Source: Pseudonocardia benzenivorans CB1190 (GTDB lineage Bacteria; Actinomycetota; Actinomycetes; Mycobacteriales; Pseudonocardiaceae). From it: a DNA stretch of 64,000 nt. Made by a program: the position numbers and the translations under genes. Numbering within the stretch: the first letter of the stretch is position 1; every line of letters begins with the position of its first letter. The stretch spans positions 2,170,001 to 2,234,000 of the forward strand of contig NC_015312.1 of the NCBI RefSeq assembly GCF_000196675.2. Direction: 5' to 3'. This document shows positions 7,273-16,353 of this stretch, piece after piece. The notes beneath the pieces are model-generated. The model was not told the DNA's origin, made no database searches, and saw nothing but the letters and a program-made list of their open reading frames with translations.

Positions 7273-8145
7273 ATGGCAGGCGAGTCGGACGAGACGGATG
7301 CGCCGTCGGAGGTGCCGGGGGCGGACGCGGCGACGCACGCCGCCGTGGCCCTGCGGTCGATGGGGCAGCCGAACTCGGTGGTCGGGGAGTTCGACTTCTG
7401 GGACGACGGCTACGAGGGACGACGGCTGTTCTCCGAGGTGCTGGGGACGTTCCTGCTGGTCCTGGTGGCGGTCGGCGGCGGCATGGTCAGCGCTCGCTTC
7501 GGCGGCGACGCGGTCCCGTACGGGGCGAAGGTGGTGGCCCCGGCCCTGATGGTCGCCGCCGTCATCCTGTTCATGGGCACGGTCTCCGGCGCGCACCTCA
7601 ACCCGGCGGTCAGCATCGCGTTCGCAGCGCGCGGTGACTTTCCGTGGCGGCGGGTCCCGGCCTACGTGGTCGCCCAGCTCCTCGGCGCCATCCTCGCGAC
7701 GCTGCTGCTGATGGCGCTGCTCGGGAAGCAGGGCAGCGCGGGCCTGACCCTGCCCGGCCCCGGCATCTCGGCGACCACCGCGATGCTCTGGGAGATCGTC
7801 CTGACCACGGGCCTGGTCAGCGTGATCCTGGGGACCGCCTCGGGGGCGCAGCAGATCGGGCCGTTGGCAGCGATCGGGGTCGGTAGCTACATCGCGCTGG
7901 CCGGGCTGTGGGGCTCACCGGTCAGCGGGGCGTCGATGAACCCCGTCCGCTCGCTCGGGCCCGCCATCGTCCTGGGCGACTGGACGGCGTGGTGGGCCTA
8001 CCTGGTCGGGCCGTTGGTCGGCGCGATCATCGCCGTCGGGTTCGCCCATGTCCTGCGGGGCCGGGGTGGCGGTCGGAGCGGCGCGGCGGCGGCCCAGGGC
8101 ACCCTGGGCTCGGCGTGGCGGCCCGGTTCCCGGCCCCGGCGCTGA
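7273..8145 (+). CDS. Aquaporin / MIP-family channel
   Basis: About 290 residues with six predicted transmembrane helices. The first half-helix has the canonical NPA motif (GAHLNPAVSIAFA). The second reads GASMNPVRSLGPA, so the second NPA is NPV, a change seen in some bacterial aquaglyceroporin-like channels. The N-terminal roughly 40 residues are acidic and cytoplasmic. I use ATG 7273 (MAGESDETDAP); longer frames to 7105 read through low-quality arginine-rich sequence. The role is passive transport of water or small neutral solutes. No transport partner is adjacent. Confidence 0.85.
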   Translation: MAGESDETDAPSEVPGADAATHAAVALRSMGQPNSVVGEFDFWDDGYEGRRLFSEVLGTFLLVLVAVGGGMVSARFGGDAVPYGAKVVAPALMVAAVILFMGTVSGAHLNPAVSIAFAARGDFPWRRVPAYVVAQLLGAILATLLLMALLGKQGSAGLTLPGPGISATTAMLWEIVLTTGLVSVILGTASGAQQIGPLAAIGVGSYIALAGLWGSPVSGASMNPVRSLGPAIVLGDWTAWWAYLVGPLVGAIIAVGFAHVLRGRGGGRSGAAAAQGTLGSAWRPGSRPRR

Positions 8146-8279
8146 CGGCGCGAGAGAGACGGCGCCGAGAGCGAGGGGCTGCCGCAGGCTCCGGATCGGG
8201 GCGCCGACCGCGTTCTCGACTCCCGCCGGGCCGCGCCGCCCCCGGTCGACGCGCGCCCCGTCGGGAGTGCTCGAGTGGG

Positions 8280-9680
8280 TCAGAGGTGGCTGAACCCGCC
8301 CGACTCCTGCTTCGTCATGGGAATCGTGACCGGGTGCTTGCCGAAGTGGGCGACGGCGTCCCGGAAGTCGTCGAGCAGCAGGGAGGCCATGTCGCGGCTG
8401 ACGCCGAGGCGGACCAGGATGCGCTGGACCGCGATGTCCGAGGCGGTCCCGGTGAGGGTGTAGGCGGGCACCTGCCACCCCTTGGTGCGCAGCCGGTCGG
8501 CCAGGTCGTACAGGGTGTATCCGGGGTCCTCGCCCTCGCGGATCCGCCACGTGACCGTCGGGATGCCGGTGTCGGGCCTGCTGTCGCACAGCAGCTCGAA
8601 CGGGCCGAGCTTCACGATCTCGGCGGCGAGGTACTGGCCGACGTCGTACGACGCGTCGTGGATGCGGCGATAGCCCTCGCGCCCGAGCCGGAGGAAGTTG
8701 TAGTAGCTCGCGACGATCTGCCCGGCCGGCCGGGAGAAGTTGATCTGGAACACCGGCATGTCGCCGCCCAGGTAGTTGACGTGGAACACCAGGTCGTCGG
8801 GCAGCTCGCCGGCGCCGCGCCAGACGACCCAGCCGACACCGAGCGGTGCGAGCCCGAACTTGTGTCCGGAGGCGCTGATCGACTTCACCCGCGGGAGCCG
8901 GAAGTCGAAGGCCAGGTCGGGCGCGCAGAACGGGGCGAGGAAACCGCCGCTGGCGGCGTCCACGTGGATGTCGACGTCGAGGCCGGTGTCGGCCTGCAGC
9001 TGATCGAGGGCGAGCGCCATGTCGGCCACCGGCTCGTACGCACCGGTGTAGGTGACGCCGAGCGTCGGCACGACCATGATCGTGTTCTCGTCGACCCGTT
9101 CGAGCATCGAGGCCGCGTCCATGGCGTAGCTCCCGGGGGCCATCGGGACCTCGCGCATCTCGATGTCCCAGTACCGGGCGAACTTGTGCCACACCACCTG
9201 TACCGGGCCGCACACCATGTTCGGGTTGTCCACCGGCTTGCCGGCCGCCCGCCGCTTCGCCCGCCACCGCCACTTGGCGGCCATCCCCGCCAGCATGCAC
9301 GCCTCCGACGAGCCGATCGCCGAGGCGCCGACGGTGTTGGCCGCCTCGGGCGCGTTCCACAGGTCGGCCATCATGTGCACGCACCGCCGCTCGATCTCGG
9401 CGGTCTGCGGGTACTCGTCCTTGTCGATCATGTTCTTGCTGACCGACAGCGCCATCAGGCCCATCACCTCGGGCTCGACCCACGTCTGGCAGAAGGTGGC
9501 CAGGTTCTGGCGCGCGTTGCCGTCGAGCATCAGCTCGTCGGACACCAGCTGGGAGACGTCCCGCGGAAGGCTCTCCTCCTGCGGGAACCGGTACTTGGTG
9601 ACGGGCCTGGTCAGGTCGCGGTCGACGAAGACGCAGTCGTCGAGCTCGTCGCGGACGGTGTCGCGGTCGTGTAGCGGCAT
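8280..9680 (-). CDS. gadB: Glutamate decarboxylase (PLP-dependent)
   Basis: The 466-residue product has the full group II decarboxylase layout: [26 protein letters not shown] at the N-terminus, [33 protein letters not shown], and the PLP-lysine motif [13 protein letters not shown]. The C-terminus ends SGGFSHL, close to the usual Gad tail. It converts L-glutamate to GABA with proton consumption, usually for acid resistance. Two ATGs compete: 9689 sits directly on the AGAGGGG Shine-Dalgarno, whereas 9680 is spaced correctly from it, so I choose 9680. No antiporter (GadC) is next to it. Confidence 0.93.
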   Translation of the reverse strand: MPLHDRDTVRDELDDCVFVDRDLTRPVTKYRFPQEESLPRDVSQLVSDELMLDGNARQNLATFCQTWVEPEVMGLMALSVSKNMIDKDEYPQTAEIERRCVHMMADLWNAPEAANTVGASAIGSSEACMLAGMAAKWRWRAKRRAAGKPVDNPNMVCGPVQVVWHKFARYWDIEMREVPMAPGSYAMDAASMLERVDENTIMVVPTLGVTYTGAYEPVADMALALDQLQADTGLDVDIHVDAASGGFLAPFCAPDLAFDFRLPRVKSISASGHKFGLAPLGVGWVVWRGAGELPDDLVFHVNYLGGDMPVFQINFSRPAGQIVASYYNFLRLGREGYRRIHDASYDVGQYLAAEIVKLGPFELLCDSRPDTGIPTVTWRIREGEDPGYTLYDLADRLRTKGWQVPAYTLTGTASDIAVQRILVRLGVSRDMASLLLDDFRDAVAHFGKHPVTIPMTKQESGGFSHL

Positions 9681-9866
9681 TCTCGGCATCCCCTCTGCTC
9701 GGCGCCGACCGCGTCGGGCTGCACGGTGGTCACCGCGGGTCGGGGCGCCGCCTGCCTCGAGCACCCCGGTGGGCCCCGACCGTGACCGCCCGCGGCGCGC
9801 ACCGTCATCACCCGGAGGGGGTGGACCGCGGCAGGGCGGCCCGCCGGGCCGAATCGCCCGGCCCGG

Positions 9867-10859
9867 GTGGTCCCGACCGCGTGCGGTACCGACGACGATC
9901 GACTGGTGAGCCTGGGGGACGCCTTCGAGTTGCCACGGGACGCCCGGGTGCGGGACACGGCCGGGCCTGGGTCCCTGCTCAGCAGGGTGGAGTGGGAGCA
10001 CGCCGACGGCTCGACCGCCACCTGGGAGTCCCGGCCGGCCCGCAAGCGCGGGTTCGTCGAGGTGGTCCGGGAGGGCACCGTCACGCGGATCTTCGCGCGG
10101 CCGGCCGTCGCCGTCCGGCTGCGGCGGTGCAACGACATCTCGGGGGTGTCGTTCTTCCTCGGCGGCGCGCTGTTCACCGTCGGTGCGCTGCTGGCGCAGT
10201 ACGACGGGGCACCGCTTCCCGTCATCGACCGGACGTTCCTGATCGGCGGGTTCTGGTTCTCCCTCGGCGCCTATGCGGCCCTGGTCCAGGAGCTGAACTC
10301 GCCGCGCCGGATCGGCGACGACGGAGCGCTCGTCGCCCGCCCCTGGCGGTGGTGGGCGTACGAGCCGAACCGCCCCGGCTGGGTGGCCGCGTTCGTCCTG
10401 TTCTGCGGCACGCTGGCGTTCGCGATCAGCCTCGTCGACGCGTTCGTGTCGGACCTGAGCGCGCGCCAGGTCGACCGGCTGGTCTGGGCACCGGAGGTGG
10501 TCGGCTGCATCCTGTTCCTGGTGTCCGGGCACGTCGGGATCATGGAGGTCTGCCACGGCCGGTTCCGCGTGCTGGGCTCGTCGCTGGGCTGGTGGATCGT
10601 CGTCGTGAACCAGGTCGGGTCGTGGCTGTTCATGCTGTCCGGGATCGCCGCCTTCGTACGGCCCGTGACCGGCGAGGCGATCAGCGTCGGGGTGGTCAAC
10701 TGGGGTACCGCCGCGGGCGCGGCCTGCTTCAGCGCGGCGGGGCTGGCCCAGTTGTTCGAGCGGCCCGCGGTCGCGCCTCCGGCCGGCCGGGACCCGGACG
10801 CGGCTCCTGCGGGCGAGCAGGTCGACGACGTGACCGAGGAGCGGTCGGGGCCGCGCTGA
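9867..10859 (+). CDS. Integral membrane protein of unknown function
   Basis: About 330 residues. A soluble N-terminal part (residues 1-85, with [20 protein letters not shown]) is followed by five or six hydrophobic helices, beginning with [21 protein letters not shown]. The helices resemble YrhK-type four-helix membrane domains ([38 protein letters not shown]), possibly duplicated, but this is only a visual impression. Charged C-terminal tail. The start may be GTG 9867 or GTG 9906 ([10 protein letters not shown]). It is divergent from the glutamate decarboxylase gene; no functional link is evident. Confidence 0.65.
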   Translation: MVPTACGTDDDRLVSLGDAFELPRDARVRDTAGPGSLLSRVEWEHADGSTATWESRPARKRGFVEVVREGTVTRIFARPAVAVRLRRCNDISGVSFFLGGALFTVGALLAQYDGAPLPVIDRTFLIGGFWFSLGAYAALVQELNSPRRIGDDGALVARPWRWWAYEPNRPGWVAAFVLFCGTLAFAISLVDAFVSDLSARQVDRLVWAPEVVGCILFLVSGHVGIMEVCHGRFRVLGSSLGWWIVVVNQVGSWLFMLSGIAAFVRPVTGEAISVGVVNWGTAAGAACFSAAGLAQLFERPAVAPPAGRDPDAAPAGEQVDDVTEERSGPR

Positions 10860-10872
10860 CCGACCGCGCCGC

Positions 10873-11493
10873 TCACGGCCCGCCGTCGTCGAGGGCGGCG
10901 CGCAGGATCGCGCGGCCGTTCCAGCGCATCAGCTCCAGCGCCTCCTCACGGGGGTAGCGGGCGACGTCGACCAGCCAGACGAACGCCTCGATACCCGTCG
11001 CCGCGCGGATCGCGACGGCGAGCCGGTCGCGGTCGACGTCCGGGTGGGTGGCGGCGAGCGGTTCCAAGGCGTCGGCCAGCCAGCCGATGACGCGCCCGCG
11101 GCGCAGTACCGGGCCGGTCGGCTCGGCGCCGGGTTCGAGCGACAGCCGCAGCGCCGCCCGCAGCTGCATCTCCCAGTCCCGGACGATCCGGTTCGTCGCA
11201 GCCAGCAGCAGGTCCAGGCGCTGCACCGGGTCGTCGGGCGGGTCGTCGGGCAGCAGCGAGTCCTGGTCGACCTCGGGGTAGGCGGCGGCGACGAGGGCCC
11301 GCTGGTTCGGGAAGTACCGGTACGCCGTGGTCCGGGAGACCGCGGCCGCCTCGGCAGCCTCCTCGACGGTCGGCGTCGTCCCGTGGGACAGCAGCTCGCG
11401 GGCGGCGGCGACGAGCGCGGATCGGGTGCGGGCCTTCTGGTTGCGCCGGCCGGTGAGCTCGTACGGAAGTGCCTCTGACGCCATCGAAGCCAT
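10873..11493 (-). CDS. TetR-family transcriptional regulator
   Basis: About 206 residues. The N-terminal HTH is [45 protein letters not shown], the helix 2-3 pattern of TetR. The C-terminal part ([14 protein letters not shown] onward) is an alpha-helical ligand domain. It is divergent from a cupin gene across a 63-bp gap that contains the inverted repeat GTACCATG-N8-CATGGTAC, a likely operator for both genes. The start is ATG 11493 or the second ATG nine bases in. Confidence 0.87.
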   Translation of the reverse strand: MASMASEALPYELTGRRNQKARTRSALVAAARELLSHGTTPTVEEAAEAAAVSRTTAYRYFPNQRALVAAAYPEVDQDSLLPDDPPDDPVQRLDLLLAATNRIVRDWEMQLRAALRLSLEPGAEPTGPVLRRGRVIGWLADALEPLAATHPDVDRDRLAVAIRAATGIEAFVWLVDVARYPREEALELMRWNGRAILRAALDDGGP

Positions 11494-11504
11494 TGACGGT
11501 CACG

Positions 11505-11528
11505 GTACCATGGTGTCCTTCATGGTAC
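11505..11528. promoter_or_regulatory. Candidate TetR operator between the divergent regulator and cupin genes
   Basis: GTACCATG (11505-11512) and CATGGTAC (11521-11528) are perfect inverted 8-bp arms with an 8-bp spacer. They are centred between the two divergent starts at 11493 and 11557, the usual position of an autoregulatory TetR site. Confidence 0.6.
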
Positions 11529-11556
11529 TCAAGTCCCGCGAAGGTGGAGGTGTCGT

Positions 11557-11877
11557 ATGAGCACGGACACGACGAGCGCGGCGTCGAGCACCGACCCGGT
11601 CGTCACCGACCCCGGCCTGTACTCGGTGGTGTTCGAGAACGAGCGCGTGCGGGTGCTGGAGTACCGCGACGAGCCGGGCGACCGGACGTGCGAGCACACC
11701 CACCCCGACATGGTGATCATCCCGTTGGCCACGTTCCGGCGCCGGCTCACCGTCGACGGCCGCACGGTCGAGGTCGAGAAGACCCTGCACGAGGCCGGGT
11801 GGGTCGACGCGCAGACCCACATCGGCGAGAACATCGGCGACGTGCCGACGCACGCGCTGTTCGTCGAGCTGAAGTAG
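11557..11877 (+). CDS. Small cupin-domain protein
   Basis: The 106-residue product is a single cupin: VFENERVRVLEYRDEPGDRTCEHTHPDMVIIPLATFRRRL, with a metal-binding-type HTHPD segment, and a C-terminal DVPTHALFVELK. Proteins of this type are cytoplasmic and often described as 'cytoplasmic protein/cupin', with unknown substrates. The ATG is preceded by GAAGGTGGAGGTG. It is probably controlled by the divergent TetR regulator through the shared palindrome. Confidence 0.78.
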   Translation: MSTDTTSAASSTDPVVTDPGLYSVVFENERVRVLEYRDEPGDRTCEHTHPDMVIIPLATFRRRLTVDGRTVEVEKTLHEAGWVDAQTHIGENIGDVPTHALFVELK

Positions 11878-11883
11878 CGGCGC

Positions 11884-12690
11884 TCAGCCGTTCACGGGGG
11901 AGACCGACACGATCTCGCCGCGGACCGTCACGATGATCATGCCGCTCTGCCGGTGCTCGTTGGAGACGTAGATCCCGAGCTGGTCGGCCGGACGCGTCGG
12001 GAAGCCGAAGACCATGTAGGTCGACGTCGGATCGGTGACGCCGACCCGCTCCGGTGCCTCCGCGAGCAGCCTGCGCAGGGCCGCCTGGTCGACGGTGGCG
12101 AGGTCGACGAGCGGGTCGTCGAGCTTGCGGTTCCCGCCCATCGACGCGTCGGACTTCCGCGGCGGGTAGTCGACGCGGCGGGTGTGCCGCGGATCGTCGG
12201 GCTCGAGGACCTCGATCCGTGCGTACGTCGGATAGACCGTCGCCCCGACGACCGTCGTGCCGCGGTGCTCGGTCCGCAGCCACGAGAGCATCGCGTCCCA
12301 GCCCGCGGCGGTGAACAGCGGTCCCTGCGTCGGTGCGCCGTCCGCCGCGGCCGCCCCGGGAGGCCCCGCCACGGGATCGACCGACCGCCCGACGCTGCAC
12401 AGCGTCACCACCAGCGCGACGACCAGCACACCCGCGAGGCCGACGAACCACACGCCGGCGCGGGAGCGGCGGCGCGGGCGCGGGGCCGGTGGCGGCGGCG
12501 CGCCCTGGAGGTCCGCGGTGAGCACAGCGAGCTCGGCCAGGGTGGTCGCCGTCATCGCCGCCGCGACGCGCTCGCGGTGTTCCACGGTGTCGAGCTGCCC
12601 GTCGACCAGCGCGCTGTCGAGCGCCGCGCAGGTCGCCGACCGGTCGGCGTCGCGGGCGCGGGTGGCGCGCCGCGCCGCCCCACTGCTCAC
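11884..12690 (-). CDS. DUF1707-domain membrane protein
   Basis: About 268 residues. The N-terminus carries a DUF1707-type module (RARDADRSATCAALDSALVDGQLDTVEHRERV, residues about 10-60). A proline/arginine linker and one transmembrane helix (VWFVGLAGVLVVALVVTLCSVG) follow, then an extracytoplasmic domain with no recognised family (GPLFTAAGWDAMLSWLRTEHRG). I start it at GTG 12690, just before the conserved domain; the upstream reading frame is not conserved-looking. DUF1707 is an actinobacterial membrane-associated module of unknown function. Confidence 0.75.
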   Translation of the reverse strand: MSSGAARRATRARDADRSATCAALDSALVDGQLDTVEHRERVAAAMTATTLAELAVLTADLQGAPPPPAPRPRRRSRAGVWFVGLAGVLVVALVVTLCSVGRSVDPVAGPPGAAAADGAPTQGPLFTAAGWDAMLSWLRTEHRGTTVVGATVYPTYARIEVLEPDDPRHTRRVDYPPRKSDASMGGNRKLDDPLVDLATVDQAALRRLLAEAPERVGVTDPTSTYMVFGFPTRPADQLGIYVSNEHRQSGMIIVTVRGEIVSVSPVNG

Positions 12691-13202
12691 GTCGCCCGCC
12701 GTGATCGGGGCGGGGTGCCCGCCGACGACGACCGGGGTGACCCGTACCTGCGCGAAGGTGACATCTCTGCCTTTCGTGAGGCGCTGAGAATAGACGCGCG
12801 GCCGGGACCGATGAGTCGGGGCGGTCGAATCGGTCCATCCGGGCATGACGCCCGTTTCTTCTCCGGCGTTGCCGCGGGCCGTGGTCGACGCCGCGGTGGC
12901 CGCGGAACGGGAGGACTCCGGCTGGACCGACGGCGAGGGCGCCGAGCTGACGTCGTCCTGCTGGTGGTCGCGTCGGGGCGCCCGGCGGGCCTCGGGGCGC
13001 CGGCCGGCCCGGGGGTGGACGTCGTCGCGGAGAGGCTGGGCGCCGGCTGAGGCGGCCGGCGGCGGGAGCGCGCGGTTCGTCCGGGCCCGGCGGACGGTCG
13101 ATCGTGAGCAGCCGCGTACAGCTCGTCGGCCCAGCCTGCGCAGGCGTCGGCCTGCCGCGTGCCGTCCGGCGGATCTTGCCGGCGTGGGAGACGCTGGGGG
13201 CG
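12691..13202. other. 512-bp interval without a convincing gene
   Basis: Several open frames cross this stretch on both strands, but none shows a recognisable domain, a good ribosome site with matching codon pattern, or a hydrophobic or motif-bearing segment. It probably carries the promoters of the two divergent neighbours and possibly gene remnants. I see no tRNA, riboswitch or strong terminator hairpin. Confidence 0.5.
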
Positions 13203-14513
13203 ATGCCGCACACCACGGGTCCGCAACTCCCTGCGCCGCAGTCCACCGCGTCTCCGGCCGCCGCTCTCGACGAGCGTGGGCTGCGGCGCGTCCTCGTCGT
13301 GCTGTGCCTGACCCAGGTCGTCGGCTGGGGCGTCCTGTACTACGCGTTCCCGGTGCTCGCACCGTCGATCGCCGACGACACGGGCTGGTCGGTCGCGACC
13401 GTCACCGCCGCGTTCTCCGCAGGACTCGTGGTGTCGGCCGTCGTCGGGATCGGGACGGGCCGGGCGCTCGACCGGATCGGGCCGCGGCCGGTCATGACCG
13501 CGGGCTCGGTCCTCGCGGCACCGGCGATCGCCGGGGTGGCGTTCGCGCCGTCGTTCCCGCTGTTCGTGGCGGCGTGGCTGGTGGCGGGCGTCGCGATGTC
13601 GGCGACGCTGTACCCGCCCGCGTTCGCCGCGCTGACCCGCTGGTGGGGGCCGCGCCGGGTCACCGCGCTCACCGCCGTCACGATGCTCGGCGGGCTGGCC
13701 GGGACGGTGTTCGCGCCCCTGTCGGCGACGTTGCTCGATCATCTCGGCTGGCGCCACGCCTACCTGGTGCTGGCGGTGGTGCTCGCGCTGGTGACGGTCC
13801 CTGCGCACCTGGTCGGGCTGCGTGGGCCGTGGCCCGCCGCCCCGCGCGCGGACACCTCCGACGACGGCCCCGCGCCCCGGGCCGTCGTGCGCAGCAGGGC
13901 GTTCGTGCTGGTGGTGGCCGCCGTCGCGCTGGGCACGTTCACGTCGTTCGCGGTACTGGTCAACCAGGTGCCGCTGCTGATCGAGCGCGGCCTGTCGACG
14001 CACGCCGCGGCCTGGGCGCTGGGTCTCGCCGGGGTCGCGCAGCTCGTCGGGCGGCTGGGATACCGGCATGTGACGGGACGGCTGAGCGCGCCCACGCGTG
14101 CCGTCGTCATCCTCGCCGCCACCGCGGTGACGGCCGCCCTGCTCGCCCTCGTCCCCGGCCCCGCCGCGCTGCTGTTCGGGGCGTCGCTGCTGATGGGCGT
14201 GAGCCGCGGGATCGTGACGCTGCTGCAGGCCACCGCCGTCAGCGACCGCTGGGGTACCGCGCACTACGGCCGGCTCAACGGGATCCTCTCGGCGCCGGTG
14301 ACCGTCGCGACCGCGCTGGCGCCGTGGGCCGGGGCCGCGCTCGCCGGCGTGTTCGGTGGGTACCCGCCGGTGTTCTGGCTGCTCGCCGGCTGTGCGGCGC
14401 TCGGTGCGGTGCTCGCGCTCGGGACCTCGACCGGTCCCGGCGGCGCCCGGTCGGGGCGGGCAGCTGACACCGGCCCGAGCCGGCACGACGGCGCTGCCGC
14501 CGCGCAGGAATGA
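13203..14513 (+). CDS. Major facilitator superfamily transporter
   Basis: About 436 residues with roughly twelve hydrophobic segments, for example VLVVLCLTQVVGWGVLYYAFPVL and PVMTAGSVLAAPAIAGVAFA. The loop after helix 2 has the MFS motif A-like GRALDRIGPRPVM. The pattern of helix 1 resembles monocarboxylate/oxalate-formate-type exporters of actinobacteria, but the substrate is not readable. The start is ATG 13203 (MPHTTGPQ). It appears monocistronic. Confidence 0.85.
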   Translation: MPHTTGPQLPAPQSTASPAAALDERGLRRVLVVLCLTQVVGWGVLYYAFPVLAPSIADDTGWSVATVTAAFSAGLVVSAVVGIGTGRALDRIGPRPVMTAGSVLAAPAIAGVAFAPSFPLFVAAWLVAGVAMSATLYPPAFAALTRWWGPRRVTALTAVTMLGGLAGTVFAPLSATLLDHLGWRHAYLVLAVVLALVTVPAHLVGLRGPWPAAPRADTSDDGPAPRAVVRSRAFVLVVAAVALGTFTSFAVLVNQVPLLIERGLSTHAAAWALGLAGVAQLVGRLGYRHVTGRLSAPTRAVVILAATAVTAALLALVPGPAALLFGASLLMGVSRGIVTLLQATAVSDRWGTAHYGRLNGILSAPVTVATALAPWAGAALAGVFGGYPPVFWLLAGCAALGAVLALGTSTGPGGARSGRAADTGPSRHDGAAAAQE

Positions 14514-14636
14514 CCCGACCCATGCCCCGACCCTGCCCCCGGGACGTTTCGTCGCCGCTCGAACGGTCGACGGTCGGCTAGCGTCGGCGGGACCCGGGAC
14601 AGGACGACCCGGGCAGGGCGACATGGGGGAGCGCGC

Positions 14637-16307
14637 ATGACCACGACGGTCGCGACGGAGCCGGTGGCCGAACGGCCCGGCCGGGGGATGCAGCTCGCAG
14701 ACCGGGTGCTCGACCGTGTGTGGCGGCTGCCGTCCGGCGGCCGGTACACCGTCACCCGCGGCCTGCGCGCGCCGATGCGCGACGGCGTCGAACTGATCGG
14801 CGACCTCTACACCCCGGCCGACGTCGAGCCCCTCTGCACGATCCTCGTCCGCGGCCCGTACGGGCGCACCACCCTCAACAGCCTCGCGTTCGCCCGCGTC
14901 TACGCCGCGCGCGGCTGGCAGGTCCTGCTGCAGAGCGTGCGCGGGACGTTCGGGTCGGGCGGGGCGTTCGACCCGATGCGGCGCGAGATCGAGGACGGCC
15001 AGGACACGGTCGCGTGGATGCGCGGGCAGCCGTGGTTCGACGGCACCTTCGCCACCCTCGGCCTGTCCTACCTGGGCTTCACCCAGTGGGCCCTGCTCAT
15101 GGACCCGCCGCCGGAGCTGGCCGCGTCGGTCGTCGTCGTCGGCCCGCACGACTTCAACCTCTCCGCGCACGGCATCGGCTCGTTCTCGCTGGCCGACTTC
15201 CTGGGCTGGAGCGACATGGTCGCCCACCAGGAGGAGGGCACGCTGCTGCGGCGGCTCGTGCGCGAGCGCTCGGCCGCGCGCCGCCAGCAGTCGGCGATGG
15301 ACGGCATCCCGCTCGTCGCCTCGGGGGAGGCGCTGCTCGCGGGGAAGGCGCCCTGGTATCGCGACTGGGCCTCGCGGCCCGAGCCCTCCGACCCGTTCTG
15401 GCGGCCGATGCAGCTCTCCGCCGCGCTCGACCGCGTCCGCACCCCCGTTCTGCTCGTCGGCGGCTGGCAGGACCTCTTCATCCGCCAGACCCTCCAACAG
15501 TGGACCCACCTGCACGGGCGTGGTCTGGACGTGGCGCTCACCGTCGGTCCCTGGACGCACGCCGACGCCGCGGCCCGCGGTGGCGGGCGCGTGGTCAAGG
15601 AGGCGTTGGACTTCCTCGGGTCCCGTGTCGCGGGGCGGCCCGCCACCCGCCCGACGCCGGTGCGCGTCTACGTGACCGGTGCCGACCCCGGGTGGCGCGG
15701 CTCGACCGACTGGCCGCCCCCGACGACGCCGCGCAGCCTCTACGTCGAGCCCGGTCGTGGGCTGGCGGCGGCCGCGTCGGGACGCCCCGCCGCGCCGGTC
15801 ACGTTCACCTACGACCCCGCCGACCCCACCCCCGCGCTCGGTGGGCCGCTCCTCGACCCCAAGGCCTCCGGCGTCGTCGACAACGGCCCGCTGGAGGCGC
15901 GCGCGGACGTCGTGACGTTCACCGGCGAGGCGTTGACCGAGACGGTCGAGGTCGCGGGGACGATCGTCGTCGAGCTCGCGCACCGCAGCGACAACCCGCA
16001 CGCCGACCTCTTCGTGCGCATCTGCGACGTCGACGAGCGCGGCCGCTCGTTCAACGTCACCGACGGCTTCGCCCGGCTCACCGACGCCGACCGCGAGCAG
16101 GTCGTGCGCGTCGAGCTGGCCGGGACCGCGCACCGGTTCGGCCCCGGCCACCGGATCCGGCTGCAGGTCTCCGGGGGCGCGCACCCGCGGCTGGCCCGCA
16201 ACCTCGGTTCGGGAGAGCCCGCCGCCACGGGCTCGACGCTGCGCCCCTCGGCCCGCACACTCCCCGTCGACGGCCGCTCCCGGGTGCTGCTGCCGGTCGT
16301 CGGCTGA
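14637..16307 (+). CDS. CocE/NonD-family hydrolase (X-Pro dipeptidyl-peptidase-like)
   Basis: The 556-residue product has the S15-type alpha/beta hydrolase domain with the nucleophile elbow GLSYLG (Ser about 144), the preceding oxyanion region RGPYGRTTL, and DTVAWMRGQPW. The acid residue probably lies in LVGGWQDLFIRQT and the histidine in VGPWTHADAA. The C-terminal third is a jelly-roll domain (TVEVAGTIVVELAHRSDNPHADLFVRI). CocE-type enzymes cleave ester or amide bonds (cocaine, glutaryl-acylase, alpha-amino ester substrates). ATG 14637 follows GGGGGAGCGCGC. It stands alone, with the DyP gene converging on it. Confidence 0.88.
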   Translation: MTTTVATEPVAERPGRGMQLADRVLDRVWRLPSGGRYTVTRGLRAPMRDGVELIGDLYTPADVEPLCTILVRGPYGRTTLNSLAFARVYAARGWQVLLQSVRGTFGSGGAFDPMRREIEDGQDTVAWMRGQPWFDGTFATLGLSYLGFTQWALLMDPPPELAASVVVVGPHDFNLSAHGIGSFSLADFLGWSDMVAHQEEGTLLRRLVRERSAARRQQSAMDGIPLVASGEALLAGKAPWYRDWASRPEPSDPFWRPMQLSAALDRVRTPVLLVGGWQDLFIRQTLQQWTHLHGRGLDVALTVGPWTHADAAARGGGRVVKEALDFLGSRVAGRPATRPTPVRVYVTGADPGWRGSTDWPPPTTPRSLYVEPGRGLAAAASGRPAAPVTFTYDPADPTPALGGPLLDPKASGVVDNGPLEARADVVTFTGEALTETVEVAGTIVVELAHRSDNPHADLFVRICDVDERGRSFNVTDGFARLTDADREQVVRVELAGTAHRFGPGHRIRLQVSGGAHPRLARNLGSGEPAATGSTLRPSARTLPVDGRSRVLLPVVG

Positions 16308-16353
16308 CGGCACGGCGTCCCGCTCCCGACCGGCCGACCGAGCGGTCGTGTCC

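Noticed and set aside
12845..13202. Possible small gene starting at ATG 12845
   Set aside because: Translation has no conserved pattern and runs out of frame into the MFS gene; more likely intergenic.
12687..16313. A 1208-codon open frame on the minus strand
   Set aside because: It is antisense to the MFS and CocE genes, is Arg/Pro/Gly-rich with no domain, and exists only because high-GC DNA has few stops.
16328..16350. CGGCCGAC-N2-AGCGGTCG as a sixth TetR operator
   Set aside because: It has several mismatches and lies between two convergent 3' ends, so it is probably chance similarity in GC-rich DNA.
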